From assembly GCF_023955655.1 (NCBI RefSeq), contig NZ_JAMXHT010000001.1, forward strand, positions 682,001 through 746,000: a DNA stretch of 64,000 nt, read 5' to 3'. Every line of letters starts with the position of its first letter. Within the stretch, counting starts at the first letter, position 1. The position numbers were made by a program, and so were the translations under genes. The notes beneath the pieces were generated by a model. The model was not told the origin of the DNA, ran no database searches, and saw only the letters and a program-made list of their open reading frames with translations. Origin of the DNA: Ralstonia soli (GTDB lineage: Bacteria; Pseudomonadota; Gammaproteobacteria; Burkholderiales; Burkholderiaceae). Of the stretch, positions 53,197-61,741 are shown in pieces.

Positions 53197-54288
53197 ATGA
53201 ATTCGTATCGCATCGCCGTGATCCCCGGAGACGGGATCGGCAAGGAAGTCGTTCCGGAAGGCCTGCGTGTGCTTGATGTGGCGGCGCGCAAATTCGGTTT
53301 TGCGTTGCAGACCGATCATTTCGATTTTGCAAGCTGCGACTACTACGCCCGCCACGGCAAGATGCTGCCCGACGACTGGTTCGACACCCTGCGCGGGTAC
53401 GACGCCATCTTCTTCGGCGCAGTCGGCTGGCCCGATACGGTGCCCGATCACATTTCGCTGTGGGGCTCCCTCCTGCAGTTCCGGCGCGGTTTCGATCAAT
53501 ACGTGAATCTGCGCCCGGTGAGGCTGATGCCCGGCATCCGCAGCCCGCTGGTCGACCGCAACGGCCAGCCGCGCGCGCCTGGCGCGATCGATTTCTACGT
53601 GGTGCGCGAGAACACCGAGGGCGAGTACTCCAGCGTCGGCGGCCGCATGTACGGCGGCACCGAGCGCGAGATCGTCATCCAGGAAACGGTCATGAGCCGC
53701 ACCGGCGTCGACCGCATCCTCAAGTTCGCCTTCGATCTGGCGCAGCGCCGTCCGGCCAAGCATCTGACGTCGGCCACCAAGTCCAACGGCATCTCCATCA
53801 CCATGCCGTACTGGGACGAGCGCGTGGAAGCGATGGCCAAGCAGTACGCCGACGTCAACGTCGACAAATTCCACATCGATATCCTGACCGCCCATTTCGT
53901 GCAGAAGCCTGAGATGTTCGACGTGGTGGTCGCCAGCAACCTATTCGGTGACATCCTGTCGGATCTCGGCCCGGCCTGCACGGGCACGATCGCCATTGCA
54001 CCGTCGGGCAACATCAACCCGGACCGCACGTATCCGAGCCTGTTCGAGCCGGTGCACGGCTCGGCACCGGACATTGCGGGGCAGGGCATTGCCAACCCCA
54101 TCGGGCAGATCTGGTGCGCGGCCATGATGCTCGAACACCTGGGCGAGCCGGAGGCGGGCGCCGCGGTGCTTGCTGCCATCGAGCGCGTGCTGGCGGCAGG
54201 CCCGGGCCATGCGCCGCTCACGCGCGACATCGGCGGCACGGCCGGCACCGCCGACCTGGGCCGTGCGATTGCAGAGGCACTGGCATGA
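53197..54288 (+). CDS. ttuC: Tartrate dehydrogenase/decarboxylase
   Basis: A 363-residue member of the isocitrate/isopropylmalate dehydrogenase family. VIPGDGIGKEVVPEGLRVLD at the start, NLRPVRLMPGIRSP, DFYVVRENTEGEYSSVGGRM, KSNGISITMPYWDERVEAM, VVASNLFGDILSDLGPACTG and EPVHGSAPDIAGQGIANPIG are as in tartrate/D-malate dehydrogenases. It oxidises L-tartrate to oxaloglycolate, decarboxylates meso-tartrate to D-glycerate, or acts on D-malate. The overlap with the glycerate-kinase gene supports tartrate use. ATG 53197 is preceded by CAGGAAT; longer frames upstream are not coding. Confidence 0.9.
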   Translation: MNSYRIAVIPGDGIGKEVVPEGLRVLDVAARKFGFALQTDHFDFASCDYYARHGKMLPDDWFDTLRGYDAIFFGAVGWPDTVPDHISLWGSLLQFRRGFDQYVNLRPVRLMPGIRSPLVDRNGQPRAPGAIDFYVVRENTEGEYSSVGGRMYGGTEREIVIQETVMSRTGVDRILKFAFDLAQRRPAKHLTSATKSNGISITMPYWDERVEAMAKQYADVNVDKFHIDILTAHFVQKPEMFDVVVASNLFGDILSDLGPACTGTIAIAPSGNINPDRTYPSLFEPVHGSAPDIAGQGIANPIGQIWCAAMMLEHLGEPEAGAAVLAAIERVLAAGPGHAPLTRDIGGTAGTADLGRAIAEALA

Positions 54289-55580
54289 AGCTCGATCGCA
54301 GTGCCGCTCGCGCGCTCCTGCTGGAGAGCTATGCCGCCGCCGTCAGCGCGGCCGACCCGCTGAAGATCGTTGCCGACTTTCTGCCGCCGCATGCCGATGG
54401 CACGACGCTGGTGGTCGGCGCCGGCAAGGCGGCTGCCTCGATGGCGCTGGCTGTCGAGCAGGCATACGCTGGCCGCACACAGATCGAAGGGCTGGTTGTC
54501 ACGCGCTATGCGCACGGCTTGCCGACTGAGCACATCCGCGTGATCGAAGCCGGGCACCCGGTGCCGGACGAGGCCGGCGAGCAGGCCGCACAGGAAATTC
54601 TCGATCGCGTTTCCGCCCTCACCGAGAACGACCGCCTGATCGTGCTGGTGTCGGGTGGCGGTTCGAGCCTGCTCTCATTGCCCGCCGAGGGCATCCCGAT
54701 GGCAGATCTCAAAGCCGTCACGCGCGAGCTGCTGCGCTGCGGTGCGCCGATCACCGACATGAACGTCGTGCGCAAGCACTTGTCGCGCATCCAGGGCGGG
54801 CGTCTTGCAGCGGCATCACGCGCACCAGTGACGACGCTAATCGTTTCCGACGTGGCTGGCGATGACCCGAGCGCCATCGCCAGCGGCCCGACCGTGCCCG
54901 ACGCGAGCACCTACGCTGATGCACTGGCCATTCTCAAACGCTGGGGCGCCCAGATGCCTGATACCGTGCGCACGCATCTCGAACGCGGCGCGCGCGGCGA
55001 GATTGCCGAAACGCCCAAGCCTGGCGACGCCTGTTTCGCGCGCGTGGCCAATCATGTGATCGCTACGGCGCAGCAAAGCCTGCAGGCCGGTGCGCGGGTA
55101 TTTGCCGCGCGCGGCATCCACACGGCCATCCTCGGCGACACCGTCACCGGCGAGGCGCGCGAGGTGGCGCAGGTGTATGGCGCCCTGGTGCGCCAAGTTC
55201 GCCAGCACGGCACACCGTTTGTGGCGCCGGTTGCACTTATCTCGGGCGGCGAATGCACGGTGACGATTCCGCCGGGCCTGACAGGTGGCCGCGGCGGGCG
55301 CTGCGCGGAGTTTCTGCTCTCGCTCGGCGTCACGCTCGAGGGCGTGGGCGACGTCTATGCCCTCGCCGCCGATACAGACGGCATCGACGGATCGGAGGAC
55401 AATGCGGGGGCGCTGCTTGACCCCGCGTCCATCGCCCGCGCTGCCGACAAGGGCGTCGCCGCCCGCGCCGCGCTCGACGCACACGACGCCTACGGATTCT
55501 TTGCCGCCGCCAATGACCTGATCGTCACCGGCCCGACGCGTACCAACGTCAATGACTACCGCGTCATCCTCATTCTCTGA
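54285..55580 (+). CDS. ttuD: Glycerate 2-kinase family protein (TtuD/GckA, MOFRL)
   Basis: A 431-residue protein with the N-terminal DUF4147 kinase domain ([60 protein letters not shown]) and C-terminal MOFRL domain ([39 protein letters not shown]). TtuD was first called hydroxypyruvate reductase, but the family is glycerate 2-kinase. Its start overlaps the ttuC stop, so tartrate-derived glycerate would pass straight to 2-phosphoglycerate. Confidence 0.92.
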   Translation: MKLDRSAARALLLESYAAAVSAADPLKIVADFLPPHADGTTLVVGAGKAAASMALAVEQAYAGRTQIEGLVVTRYAHGLPTEHIRVIEAGHPVPDEAGEQAAQEILDRVSALTENDRLIVLVSGGGSSLLSLPAEGIPMADLKAVTRELLRCGAPITDMNVVRKHLSRIQGGRLAAASRAPVTTLIVSDVAGDDPSAIASGPTVPDASTYADALAILKRWGAQMPDTVRTHLERGARGEIAETPKPGDACFARVANHVIATAQQSLQAGARVFAARGIHTAILGDTVTGEAREVAQVYGALVRQVRQHGTPFVAPVALISGGECTVTIPPGLTGGRGGRCAEFLLSLGVTLEGVGDVYALAADTDGIDGSEDNAGALLDPASIARAADKGVAARAALDAHDAYGFFAAANDLIVTGPTRTNVNDYRVILIL

Positions 55581-55612
55581 TTCACGTTCTTGCTGACCGC
55601 TTCCCACGCATC

Positions 55613-56647
55613 ATGATCGACACTCTGACTATCGTCCGCCCCGATGACTGGCACTTGCACCTGCGCGACGGCGAAACGCTCGCCGACGTGGTGGGCGACA
55701 CCGCGCGCCAGTTCGGCCGGGCGATCATCATGCCCAACCTCAAGCCGCCGGTCACGACCACCGCACAGGCGCGCGCCTACCGCGAGCGCATCCTCGCCGC
55801 GCTGCCCGCAGGCGCGCAGTTCGAGCCGCTGATGACGCTGTACCTGACCGACAACACCGCGCCCGAGGAAATCCGCGAGGCCAAGGCGAGTGGCCTCGTG
55901 CATGGCGTGAAGCTTTACCCGGCCGGCGCCACCACCAATAGCGATGCCGGCGTGACGGACCTGCGCCGCTGCGCCAAGACGCTCGAAGCGATGCAGGAAG
56001 TCGGCATGCCGCTGCAAGTGCACGGCGAAGTGACCGACCCGACGGTCGACATCTTCGACCGCGAAGCCGTCTTCATCGACAAGGTGATGCTGCCGCTGCG
56101 CCGCGACTTCCCCGAGTTGAAGGTCGTGTTCGAGCACATCACCACCAAGCAGGCTGCCGAGTACGTGCGCGACGCGGAAGGCCCGGTTGGTGCGACCATC
56201 ACCGCGCATCACCTGCTGTACAACCGCAACGCGCTGTTCGTCGGCGGCATTCGCCCGCACTACTACTGCCTGCCGGTGCTCAAGCGCGAAACGCACCGGG
56301 AGGCGCTGGTGGCCGCCGCCACCTCCGGCCACCCGCGCTTCTTCCTCGGCACCGACAGCGCGCCGCACGCCAAGGGCGCGAAGGAGCACGCCTGCGGTTG
56401 CGCAGGCTGCTACACCGCGCTGCACGCCATGGAGCTGTACGCCGAGGCCTTTGAAGACGCCAACGCGCTCGACAAGCTGGAAGGTTTCGCGAGCCTGAAC
56501 GGCCCGGATTTCTACGGCCTGCCGCGTAACGCCGGCACGTTGACGCTCACGCGCTCCGAATGGCAGCTGCCCGCCGAAGTGCCGTTCGGTGAGCAGACCG
56601 TCGTTCCGCTGCGCGGCGGCGAAAAGCTGCGCTGGAAAGCCGTCTGA
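55613..56647 (+). CDS. pyrC: Dihydroorotase
   Basis: A 344-residue enzyme of pyrimidine synthesis that cyclises N-carbamoyl-aspartate. Class II E. coli type: [11 protein letters not shown] (His14, His16), the carbamylated lysine in [14 protein letters not shown] (Lys100), [23 protein letters not shown], and [14 protein letters not shown] with the catalytic Asp. It stands 32 bases after ttuD, an unrelated pathway. Confidence 0.96.
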   Translation: MIDTLTIVRPDDWHLHLRDGETLADVVGDTARQFGRAIIMPNLKPPVTTTAQARAYRERILAALPAGAQFEPLMTLYLTDNTAPEEIREAKASGLVHGVKLYPAGATTNSDAGVTDLRRCAKTLEAMQEVGMPLQVHGEVTDPTVDIFDREAVFIDKVMLPLRRDFPELKVVFEHITTKQAAEYVRDAEGPVGATITAHHLLYNRNALFVGGIRPHYYCLPVLKRETHREALVAAATSGHPRFFLGTDSAPHAKGAKEHACGCAGCYTALHAMELYAEAFEDANALDKLEGFASLNGPDFYGLPRNAGTLTLTRSEWQLPAEVPFGEQTVVPLRGGEKLRWKAV

Positions 56648-56660
56648 GCGATCTGCCTTG

Positions 56661-57455
56661 GTGTTCGAGGGTTTGCGGGCGATCGACTGGAGCCATCCGG
56701 CGTTTGCTCCGCTGGCATCGGTCGGCGCTCCCATCGCCGCGGCGATGGCGCGTGGCGCCGATCTGCGTGATGCACTGAACGCGCATCCTGCCGCATCGGC
56801 GATCCGCATATCCGCAGGACACGCCTTGCGCTTCATCCCGCAAGACGCCTTGCCGGCGGATGCGGCCTATGAGGCGCACATCGCCGCGACCGGCGAAGTG
56901 CCGACGCGCTACAACCTCCACGACTTCTTCAACGCGCTGATCTGGTTGCATTGGCCGCGTGCCAAGGCGGCGCTCAATGCGCGTCAGGCACGGGCCATCA
57001 TGCAGGACGGGATCGGCGCGGCACGGGGCGCCGTGCGTGACGCCGCCACGTTGTTCGACGAGAACGCACTCATCTTCCTGTACACCGACGATGTGCCCGA
57101 GCGCTGCCTGACCGGCTTCGACTGGCGGGGGTTATTCGTGGAGGGCAGGGCAGCGTGGGGCGCGACGTGTGCTGTTTTGCCATTCGGCCATGCCTTGCTG
57201 GAAAAACTGGTCACGCCCTACAAATCGGTGACTGCCCATGCGTGGCCGGTGCGTGTGGCCAAGCTGCCGGCGGATCGAGCATCGCTCGATCCCGCGCTGG
57301 CGGACGCGCTGCTCAATACCGAACTGACACCACGCGATTTCCGTCCGTTGCCCGTCATGGGCATCCCAGGCTGGTGCAACGCCAACGAAGACGCCGACTT
57401 CTATCTGGACACGACTGTCTTTCGCCCGGGTCGCCGCAGGGCTGTACCTGAATAG
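56661..57455 (+). CDS. DUF3025 family protein
   Basis: A 264-residue cytosolic protein of unknown role. DUF3025 features are YNLHDFFNALIWLHWPRAKA, LFDENALIFLYTDD, VLPFGHALLEKLVTPYKSVT and FRPLPVMGIPGWCNANEDAD. No ATG is available at the right place; GTG 56661, or the TTG just before it, is the likely start, since an earlier ATG would overlap pyrC by 59 bases. The end carries the likely rnpB promoter (TAGACT at 57459-57464, just past the stop). Confidence 0.88.
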   Translation: MFEGLRAIDWSHPAFAPLASVGAPIAAAMARGADLRDALNAHPAASAIRISAGHALRFIPQDALPADAAYEAHIAATGEVPTRYNLHDFFNALIWLHWPRAKAALNARQARAIMQDGIGAARGAVRDAATLFDENALIFLYTDDVPERCLTGFDWRGLFVEGRAAWGATCAVLPFGHALLEKLVTPYKSVTAHAWPVRVAKLPADRASLDPALADALLNTELTPRDFRPLPVMGIPGWCNANEDADFYLDTTVFRPGRRRAVPE

Positions 57456-57472
57456 TGCTAGACTCGCGCCTC

Positions 57473-57813
57473 GCGAAGCGGACCAGACAACCGCTGCTTG
57501 GCGCCCCTCGTGTGCGCCAAGGGGAGGAAAGTCCGGACTCCATAGAGCAGGGTGATGGCTAACGACCATCCACGGTGACGTGCGGAATAGGGCCACAGAG
57601 ACGAGTCTTCGCCCCGGCTTCGGCCAGGGCGAAGGGTGAAACGCGGTAACCTCCACCCGGAGCAATCCCAAGTAAGCAGGCGATGAAGCGGCTCGCTGAG
57701 TCTGCGGGTAGGGAGCTTGAGCCGGCTGGCAACAGCCGGTCTAGAGGAATGGTTGTCACGCCGCTGGTTTCGGCCATGCGGCGCACAGAATCCGGCTTAT
57801 CGGTTCGCTTCGC
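57473..57813 (+). ncRNA. rnpB: RNase P RNA (class A)
   Basis: Catalytic RNA of RNase P that matures tRNA 5' ends. The conserved GAGGAAAGTCCGGACTCC (57524-57541) followed by ATAGAGCAGGGTG is the class A P3/P4-J region; the 3' part carries ACAGAATCCGGCTTAT (57785-57800). The ends are set by P1: GCGAAGCGGACC (57473-57484) pairs with GGTTCGCTTCGC (57802-57813). A TAGACT box at 57459-57464 places the transcript start at the P1 end. It ends 29 bases before the convergent OsmC gene. Confidence 0.96.
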
Positions 57814-57842
57814 TTCTTCCTTCAGCCGGATTGGTCCTCCAA

Positions 57843-58268
57843 TCAGGCCAACTCAACCAGTTCCAGCGAGTGCGTGATCTCGGCCGTCTTGGCCAGCATG
57901 ATCGACGCCGAGCAGTACTTCTCGTGCGACAGCTGGACCGCACGTTCCACCGTTTCCCGCTTGAGGTTGCGCCCCGTCACCGTGAAGGTGAAGTGGATGC
58001 GTGTGAACACCTTCGGGTCGGTCTCGGCGCGGTCAGCATGCAGCTTGACGCTGCAGCCCTGCACGTCCACGCGGCCGCGCTTGAGGATCAGCACCACGTC
58101 ATAGGCGGTGCAGCCGCCGGTGCCAAGCAGCACCATTTCCATCGGGCGGGGGGCCAGGTTGCGGCCGCCGCCATCGGGCGCACCGTCCATCGTGACGAGG
58201 TGGCCGCTGCCGGTTTCCGCCAAAAAGGCCATGCCGTCCGGGCCGGTCCAGCTGACTGTGCAATCCAT
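57843..58268 (-). CDS. OsmC family protein
   Basis: A 141-residue OsmC/Ohr-fold protein. GRNLAPRPMEMVLLGTGGCTAYDVV carries the first conserved Cys (split here: RPMEMVLLGTGGCTAYDVV), and SHEKYCSASIMLAKTAEIT the second; this pair reduces organic peroxides in the family, although the YhfA-like branch it resembles is uncharacterised. AAGGATTGGAC is before ATG 58268; the upstream frame to 58424 is not coding. Confidence 0.92.
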   Translation of the reverse strand: MDCTVSWTGPDGMAFLAETGSGHLVTMDGAPDGGGRNLAPRPMEMVLLGTGGCTAYDVVLILKRGRVDVQGCSVKLHADRAETDPKVFTRIHFTFTVTGRNLKRETVERAVQLSHEKYCSASIMLAKTAEITHSLELVELA

Positions 58269-58387
58269 GTCCAATCCTTGTGCAGAGGTCGGCCAGCGCC
58301 GACGAAAAGCCACATTGTAGCGACCGGCCTCCATGCGCGCAGGCGTCCTAGGGTGAACGCGGCTTGACAGTGACACCGATGTAAAAA

Positions 58388-58411
58388 GGTGCAACCCAGG
58401 GTTTTTGCACC
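58388..58411. other. Hairpin with inner palindrome in the osmC-rplM gap
   Basis: GGTGCAA (58388-58394) pairs with TTGCACC (58405-58411), with AACCCAGGGTT nested inside. It lies about 120 bases upstream of the OsmC start, a possible operator or leader structure. Confidence 0.4.
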
Positions 58412-58528
58412 GAAATCGCACCAAAATTGGAGGGATACCTCTAGTGTGTCGCCGTCTTTGTGCCAGGCGTTTAAGTCAAGTCATTGATTTATATGGGTAT
58501 TTGAGTGTTTCAGGCCTCCTCTTGTGTT

Positions 58529-58555
58529 TTTCGTATTACGAAATGCGATTTCGTA
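58529..58555. promoter_or_regulatory. Repeated TTTCGTA operator-like site
   Basis: TTTCGTATTACGAAA (58529-58543) is a perfect palindrome around one base, followed by a third TTTCGTA at 58549-58555. It ends 12 bp before the -35 box of the downstream small-RNA promoter, a place suited to control it. Confidence 0.5.
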
Positions 58556-58567
58556 GTGCAAATTTCC

Positions 58568-58595
58568 TTGCGCGTGCCCCAGAAGTGGGTATAAT
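58568..58595 (+). promoter_or_regulatory. Promoter of candidate small RNA
   Basis: TTGCGC (58568-58573), a 16-bp spacer and an exact TATAAT (58590-58595) predict a start near 58602. Confidence 0.6.
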
Positions 58596-58601
58596 TCACC
58601 T

Positions 58602-58713
58602 CATTGGATCGGCTGAGGCGGTGCAACCCACCAAATCAACGATCAGCAGGTGTCTCCTCCACCCTCCTCCTTTGGTGGATTCAAACCCAAGCTAAATGGC
58701 TTGGGTTTTTTTT
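58602..58713 (+). ncRNA. Candidate small RNA with anti-Shine-Dalgarno sequence
   Basis: The span from the predicted start to a strong terminator is about 110 nt, with no credible start codon plus ORF. CTCCTCC (58654-58660) and CCTCCTTT (58666-58673) are C/U-rich; the second is identical to the anti-Shine-Dalgarno end of 16S rRNA. CCACCAAA (58628-58635) can pair with TTTGGTGG (58671-58678) over 8 bp, and TCCACC (58658-58663) with GGTGGA (58674-58679) as an alternative. It could instead be an attenuated leader, but rplM has its own promoter further down. No homology to a known family is claimed. Confidence 0.5.
58683..58713 (+). terminator. Intrinsic terminator before the rplM promoter
   Basis: AAACCCAAGC / GCTTGGGTTT, a 10-bp stem with a 6-base loop, runs into eight T. 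It ends the candidate small RNA. Confidence 0.92.
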
Positions 58714-58744
58714 CGCCCGTTGTCCGTGGATCTTGCCTTTTTCC

Positions 58745-58774
58745 TTGTGTCAAGGCTTCGTTGCGCGGTACAAT
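58745..58774 (+). promoter_or_regulatory. Promoter of rplM-rpsI
   Basis: TTGTGT (58745-58750), an 18-bp spacer and TACAAT (58769-58774) predict a start near 58781 and a leader of about 120 nt before rplM. Confidence 0.6.
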
Positions 58775-58900
58775 CGAAATCTTTTCCGGATTGCCCGCGG
58801 AAAAACAGGCAGCACAAGACGATCCGTTCGTGAGCAGTTGGGCGCAAGTCTCGGCACGATACGGGTCCACTCGGGCACTGACTCAATATTTGGAAAAATC

Positions 58901-59329
58901 ATGAAGACCTTTTCCGCAAAGCCCCATGAGGTGAAGCGCGATTGGTACGTGATTGACGCGACGGACAAGGTCCTCGGGCGTGTCGCCAGCGAAGTGGCAC
59001 ACCGACTGCGCGGCAAGCACAAGCCTGAATTCACTCCGCACGTCGACACGGGCGATTTCATCATCGTCATCAACGCAGCCAAGCTGCGCGTGACGGGCGC
59101 CAAGACGACCGACAAGAAGTACTATCGCCACTCGGGCTACCCGGGCGGTATCTACGAAACGACGTTTGGCAAGATGCAGCAGCGTTTCCCGGGCCGTGCC
59201 CTGGAAAAGGCCGTGAAGGGCATGCTGCCGAAGGGTCCGCTGGGCTACGCGATGATCAAGAAGCTGAAGGTCTACGCCGAAGGCTCGCATCCGCACGAAG
59301 CACAGCAGCCGAAAGCGCTGGAAATCTAA
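58901..59329 (+). CDS. rplM: 50S ribosomal protein L13
   Basis: A 142-residue ribosomal protein. [39 protein letters not shown] and [25 protein letters not shown] (shortened: [20 protein letters not shown]) match L13 across its length. It is the first gene of the L13-S9 operon; rpsI follows after 12 bases. A leader of about 120 nt precedes it. Confidence 0.98.
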   Translation: MKTFSAKPHEVKRDWYVIDATDKVLGRVASEVAHRLRGKHKPEFTPHVDTGDFIIVINAAKLRVTGAKTTDKKYYRHSGYPGGIYETTFGKMQQRFPGRALEKAVKGMLPKGPLGYAMIKKLKVYAEGSHPHEAQQPKALEI

Positions 59330-59341
59330 GGGGCCACATCC

Positions 59342-59734
59342 ATGATCGGTAACTGGAACTATGGCACCGGCCGCCGCAAGAGCGCTGTGGCACGTGTCTT
59401 CATCAAGTCCGGCAAGGGCGACATCATCGTCAACGGCAAGGCTATCAACGAGTACTTCGCTCGTGAAACCTCGCTGATGATCGTGCGTCAACCGCTGGAG
59501 CTGACCAACCACGCAGCTACGTTCGACATCAAGGTCAACGTAGTTGGCGGCGGTGAAACCGGCCAAGCCGGTGCCGTGCGTCACGGCATCACCCGCGCCC
59601 TGATCGACTACGATGCAACGCTGAAGCCCGCCCTGTCGAAGGCCGGTCTGGTGACGCGTGATGCGCGTGAGGTCGAGCGTAAGAAGGTTGGTCTGCGCAA
59701 GGCCCGCCGCGCCAAGCAGTTCTCGAAGCGTTAA
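59342..59734 (+). CDS. rpsI: 30S ribosomal protein S9
   Basis: A 130-residue ribosomal protein. [20 protein letters not shown] at the start, [20 protein letters not shown] and the basic tail [17 protein letters not shown], which enters the ribosomal P site, are intact. Confidence 0.98.
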
Positions 59735-59758
59735 TCCGCTTTCTACTGCTTCAGCAAA

Positions 59759-59790
59759 GAACCACACCCTCGGGTGTGGTTTTTTGTTTT
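59759..59790 (+). terminator. Intrinsic terminator after rpsI
   Basis: ACCACACC-CTCG-GGTGTGGT with flanking A and T runs (TTTTTGTTTT). Confidence 0.92.
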
Positions 59791-59965
59791 TGGAGCGCCG
59801 TAATCCAATGTGTGATCTTGCGAGCGCCTCGCTTACCGTTTGCAACAGCTCCGACATGTCAGCGGGACTACAATTCACATTTCGTTAGCGTTCGGTCCGT
59901 ATGATGCAATCCGCTGTTTCGCCTAATCCGCTTCTGATTCGCCACGCGGGTCGGGAGATGCCCGC

Positions 59966-60721
59966 ATGAAGGCGCGTCGCTTGCTGCGTCGCGCTTCCGT
60001 ACTGGCTCCGAACGTCACTGTACGTTCGCGTCTGCCATGGCCGGTGACGGTTCTGCTGATTGCGGTGGTGCTTGGGCTGGGGGCGGCTGCGGCGCTATGG
60101 GCCTTCGAAGAGGGGCGTCGCCTGACTGGTCCGCACGACAGCGACCTGCGGGCGATGAATCGCGAGCTGACCGCCAAGCTGGCTGCTGTGCAGGCAGAGC
60201 GCGACAAGCTTGCCGCATCCGCCGGCACTGTAGATGCCCGGCTGGGCATCGCCGAAGGCGCGCAGGCGCAGATGGCCGAGCAGCTCAAGGCGCTGGAAAC
60301 CGAAAAGGCGCAATTGAAGGAGGATCTGGCCTTCTTCGACAGCCTGCTGCCCGCGCCTACCAACGCCGCAGGCATTTACGTGCGCAGCTTCCGCATCGCC
60401 CCCGACGAGGCGCAGCCGACACGCATGCGGTTCCGTGTGTTGCTGATGCAAGGCGGCGGCAAGGCGTTCGCGCCGGTCTCGGAATTCGAGGGGCAACTGG
60501 CGCTCAGGCTGAACGTGGTGCAGGGTGGCAAACCTGCTACGATCGATTTCCCAGGGGCGGCGGCTGGCGGATCGGCGGCCACCGCCACCCGTGTCAAGCT
60601 CACACACTACCAGCGCCTTGAGGGCTGGGTCGACGTGCCCCCCGGCACCACCGTGCAGTCGGTGATGGTGAAGGTGCTGCAGAACGGCAAGATCAAGGCA
60701 AGCCAGAGTTTTTCCATCTGA
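59966..60721 (+). CDS. DUF6776-like membrane protein with periplasmic coiled coil
   Basis: A 251-residue protein with a basic N-terminus, one transmembrane helix (about 26-46, VTVLLIAVVLGLGAAAALWAF), a coiled coil (about 55-125, MNRELTAKLAAVQAERDKLA, QMAEQLKALETEKAQLKEDL) and a beta-rich C-terminal domain (IYVRSFRIAPDEAQPTRMRF, RLNVVQGGKPATIDFPGA, VKLTHYQRLEGWVDVPPG). The layout and the neighbouring bactofilin make a DUF6776-type partner protein likely. The ATG at 59966 overlaps the stop of a 22-codon open frame (59901-59969). Confidence 0.8.
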   Translation: MKARRLLRRASVLAPNVTVRSRLPWPVTVLLIAVVLGLGAAAALWAFEEGRRLTGPHDSDLRAMNRELTAKLAAVQAERDKLAASAGTVDARLGIAEGAQAQMAEQLKALETEKAQLKEDLAFFDSLLPAPTNAAGIYVRSFRIAPDEAQPTRMRFRVLLMQGGGKAFAPVSEFEGQLALRLNVVQGGKPATIDFPGAAAGGSAATATRVKLTHYQRLEGWVDVPPGTTVQSVMVKVLQNGKIKASQSFSI

Positions 60722-60768
60722 CGGACGTACCCGATCGGATCCGTATATACAGAGCAGAGGAGTCGACG

Positions 60769-61173
60769 ATGCTGTTTGGCAAGAAGAAAGGGCTGGCGAT
60801 CGAAACGCTGCTGGGGGCCCGCACCAAGCTGGAAGGCGACCTGCGCTTCTCGGGCGGTCTGCGGATCGACGGCGAAATCAAGGGCAACGTCTACGGCGAT
60901 CCTGAAAAGCCCAGCATGCTGGTGATTACCGAAAGCGCGCGCGTCGAGGGCGAAGTGCACGTCGGGCATCTGATCCTGAACGGCACGGTGGTCGGCCCGG
61001 TGCATGTGGCCGATTTGCTCGAATTGCAGCCGAAGGCACGCATTGAGGGCAACGTGCGGTACGCTGCGCTTGAAATGCACCAAGGCGCCGTCGTCATGGG
61101 CACGCTGACGCACGCGGCGCCTGGCGATGTGAAGCTGCTGCCCAATCTGAAACTGGCGTCGAATCAGGATTGA
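60769..61173 (+). CDS. Bactofilin (polymer-forming cytoskeletal protein)
   Basis: A 134-residue bactofilin: right-handed beta-helix made of short hydrophobic turns (IETLLGARTKLEGDLRFSGG, RIDGEIKGNVYGD, ARVEGEVHVGHLILNGTVVG, ARIEGNVRYAALEMHQGAVV). Bactofilins form filaments without nucleotide and place cell-wall or polar proteins. AGAGGAG precedes ATG 60769. It is 47 bases after the coiled-coil membrane gene, which could be its membrane partner. Confidence 0.93.
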   Translation: MLFGKKKGLAIETLLGARTKLEGDLRFSGGLRIDGEIKGNVYGDPEKPSMLVITESARVEGEVHVGHLILNGTVVGPVHVADLLELQPKARIEGNVRYAALEMHQGAVVMGTLTHAAPGDVKLLPNLKLASNQD

Positions 61174-61300
61174 TCCCATGCGGTGCCGGCCGTTGCGGGC
61201 GCACCGCACAATGTCCCCTTGAAACCCGGGGCTTCGGCACGATTTGCTGCTTGCGCTTAAAATACAGGCAAGTTTCAGACGTTCCCCACAGGAGATTTTC

Positions 61301-61675
61301 ATGAACGCAGTCGCGCAGGCAGCCACGCCCGATGTGAACGAGGTTCCGGCTCCGCTGGTCTTTACCGACAGCGCTGCGGACAAGGTCAAGCAACTGATTG
61401 AAGAGGAAGGCAACCCGGCGTTGAAGCTGCGCGTGTTCGTGCAGGGCGGCGGGTGCTCGGGCTTCCAATACGGCTTCACCTTTGACGAAGAGACCAACGA
61501 AGACGACACGACCATGACCAAGAATGGCGTGTCGCTGTTGATCGACTCGATGAGCTACCAATACCTGGTGGGCGCCGAGATCGACTACAAGGAAGACATC
61601 AACGGCGCGCAGTTCGTCATCAAGAACCCGAATGCCTCGACCACGTGCGGTTGCGGCTCGTCGTTCTCGGTCTGA
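61301..61675 (+). CDS. erpA: Iron-sulfur cluster insertion protein ErpA
   Basis: A 124-residue A-type carrier that delivers Fe-S clusters to target proteins. The three cysteines are in [11 protein letters not shown] (Cys52) and TTCGCGSSF (Cys116, Cys118). ACAGGAG is before ATG 61301, which is preferred over the longer frame at 61244. A bidirectional terminator follows. Confidence 0.96.
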   Translation: MNAVAQAATPDVNEVPAPLVFTDSAADKVKQLIEEEGNPALKLRVFVQGGGCSGFQYGFTFDEETNEDDTTMTKNGVSLLIDSMSYQYLVGAEIDYKEDINGAQFVIKNPNASTTCGCGSSFSV

Positions 61676-61694
61676 CGCGGCATCGCTGCCAAAG

Positions 61695-61721
61695 AAAAAG
61701 CGCACTTCGGTGCGCTTTTTT
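61695..61721. terminator. Bidirectional terminator between erpA and anmK
   Basis: AAAAAGCGCAC-TTCG-GTGCGCTTTTT, an 11-bp stem with a UUCG tetraloop, gives T runs on both strands. Confidence 0.95.
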
Positions 61722-61741
61722 GTTGCCTGCTGATCCGGCGC

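Noticed and set aside
58602-58713. Region as a ribosomal-protein L13 autoregulatory leader
   Set aside because: A strong terminator and a separate promoter (58745-58774) stand between it and rplM, so a free RNA is the simpler reading, though attenuation is not excluded.
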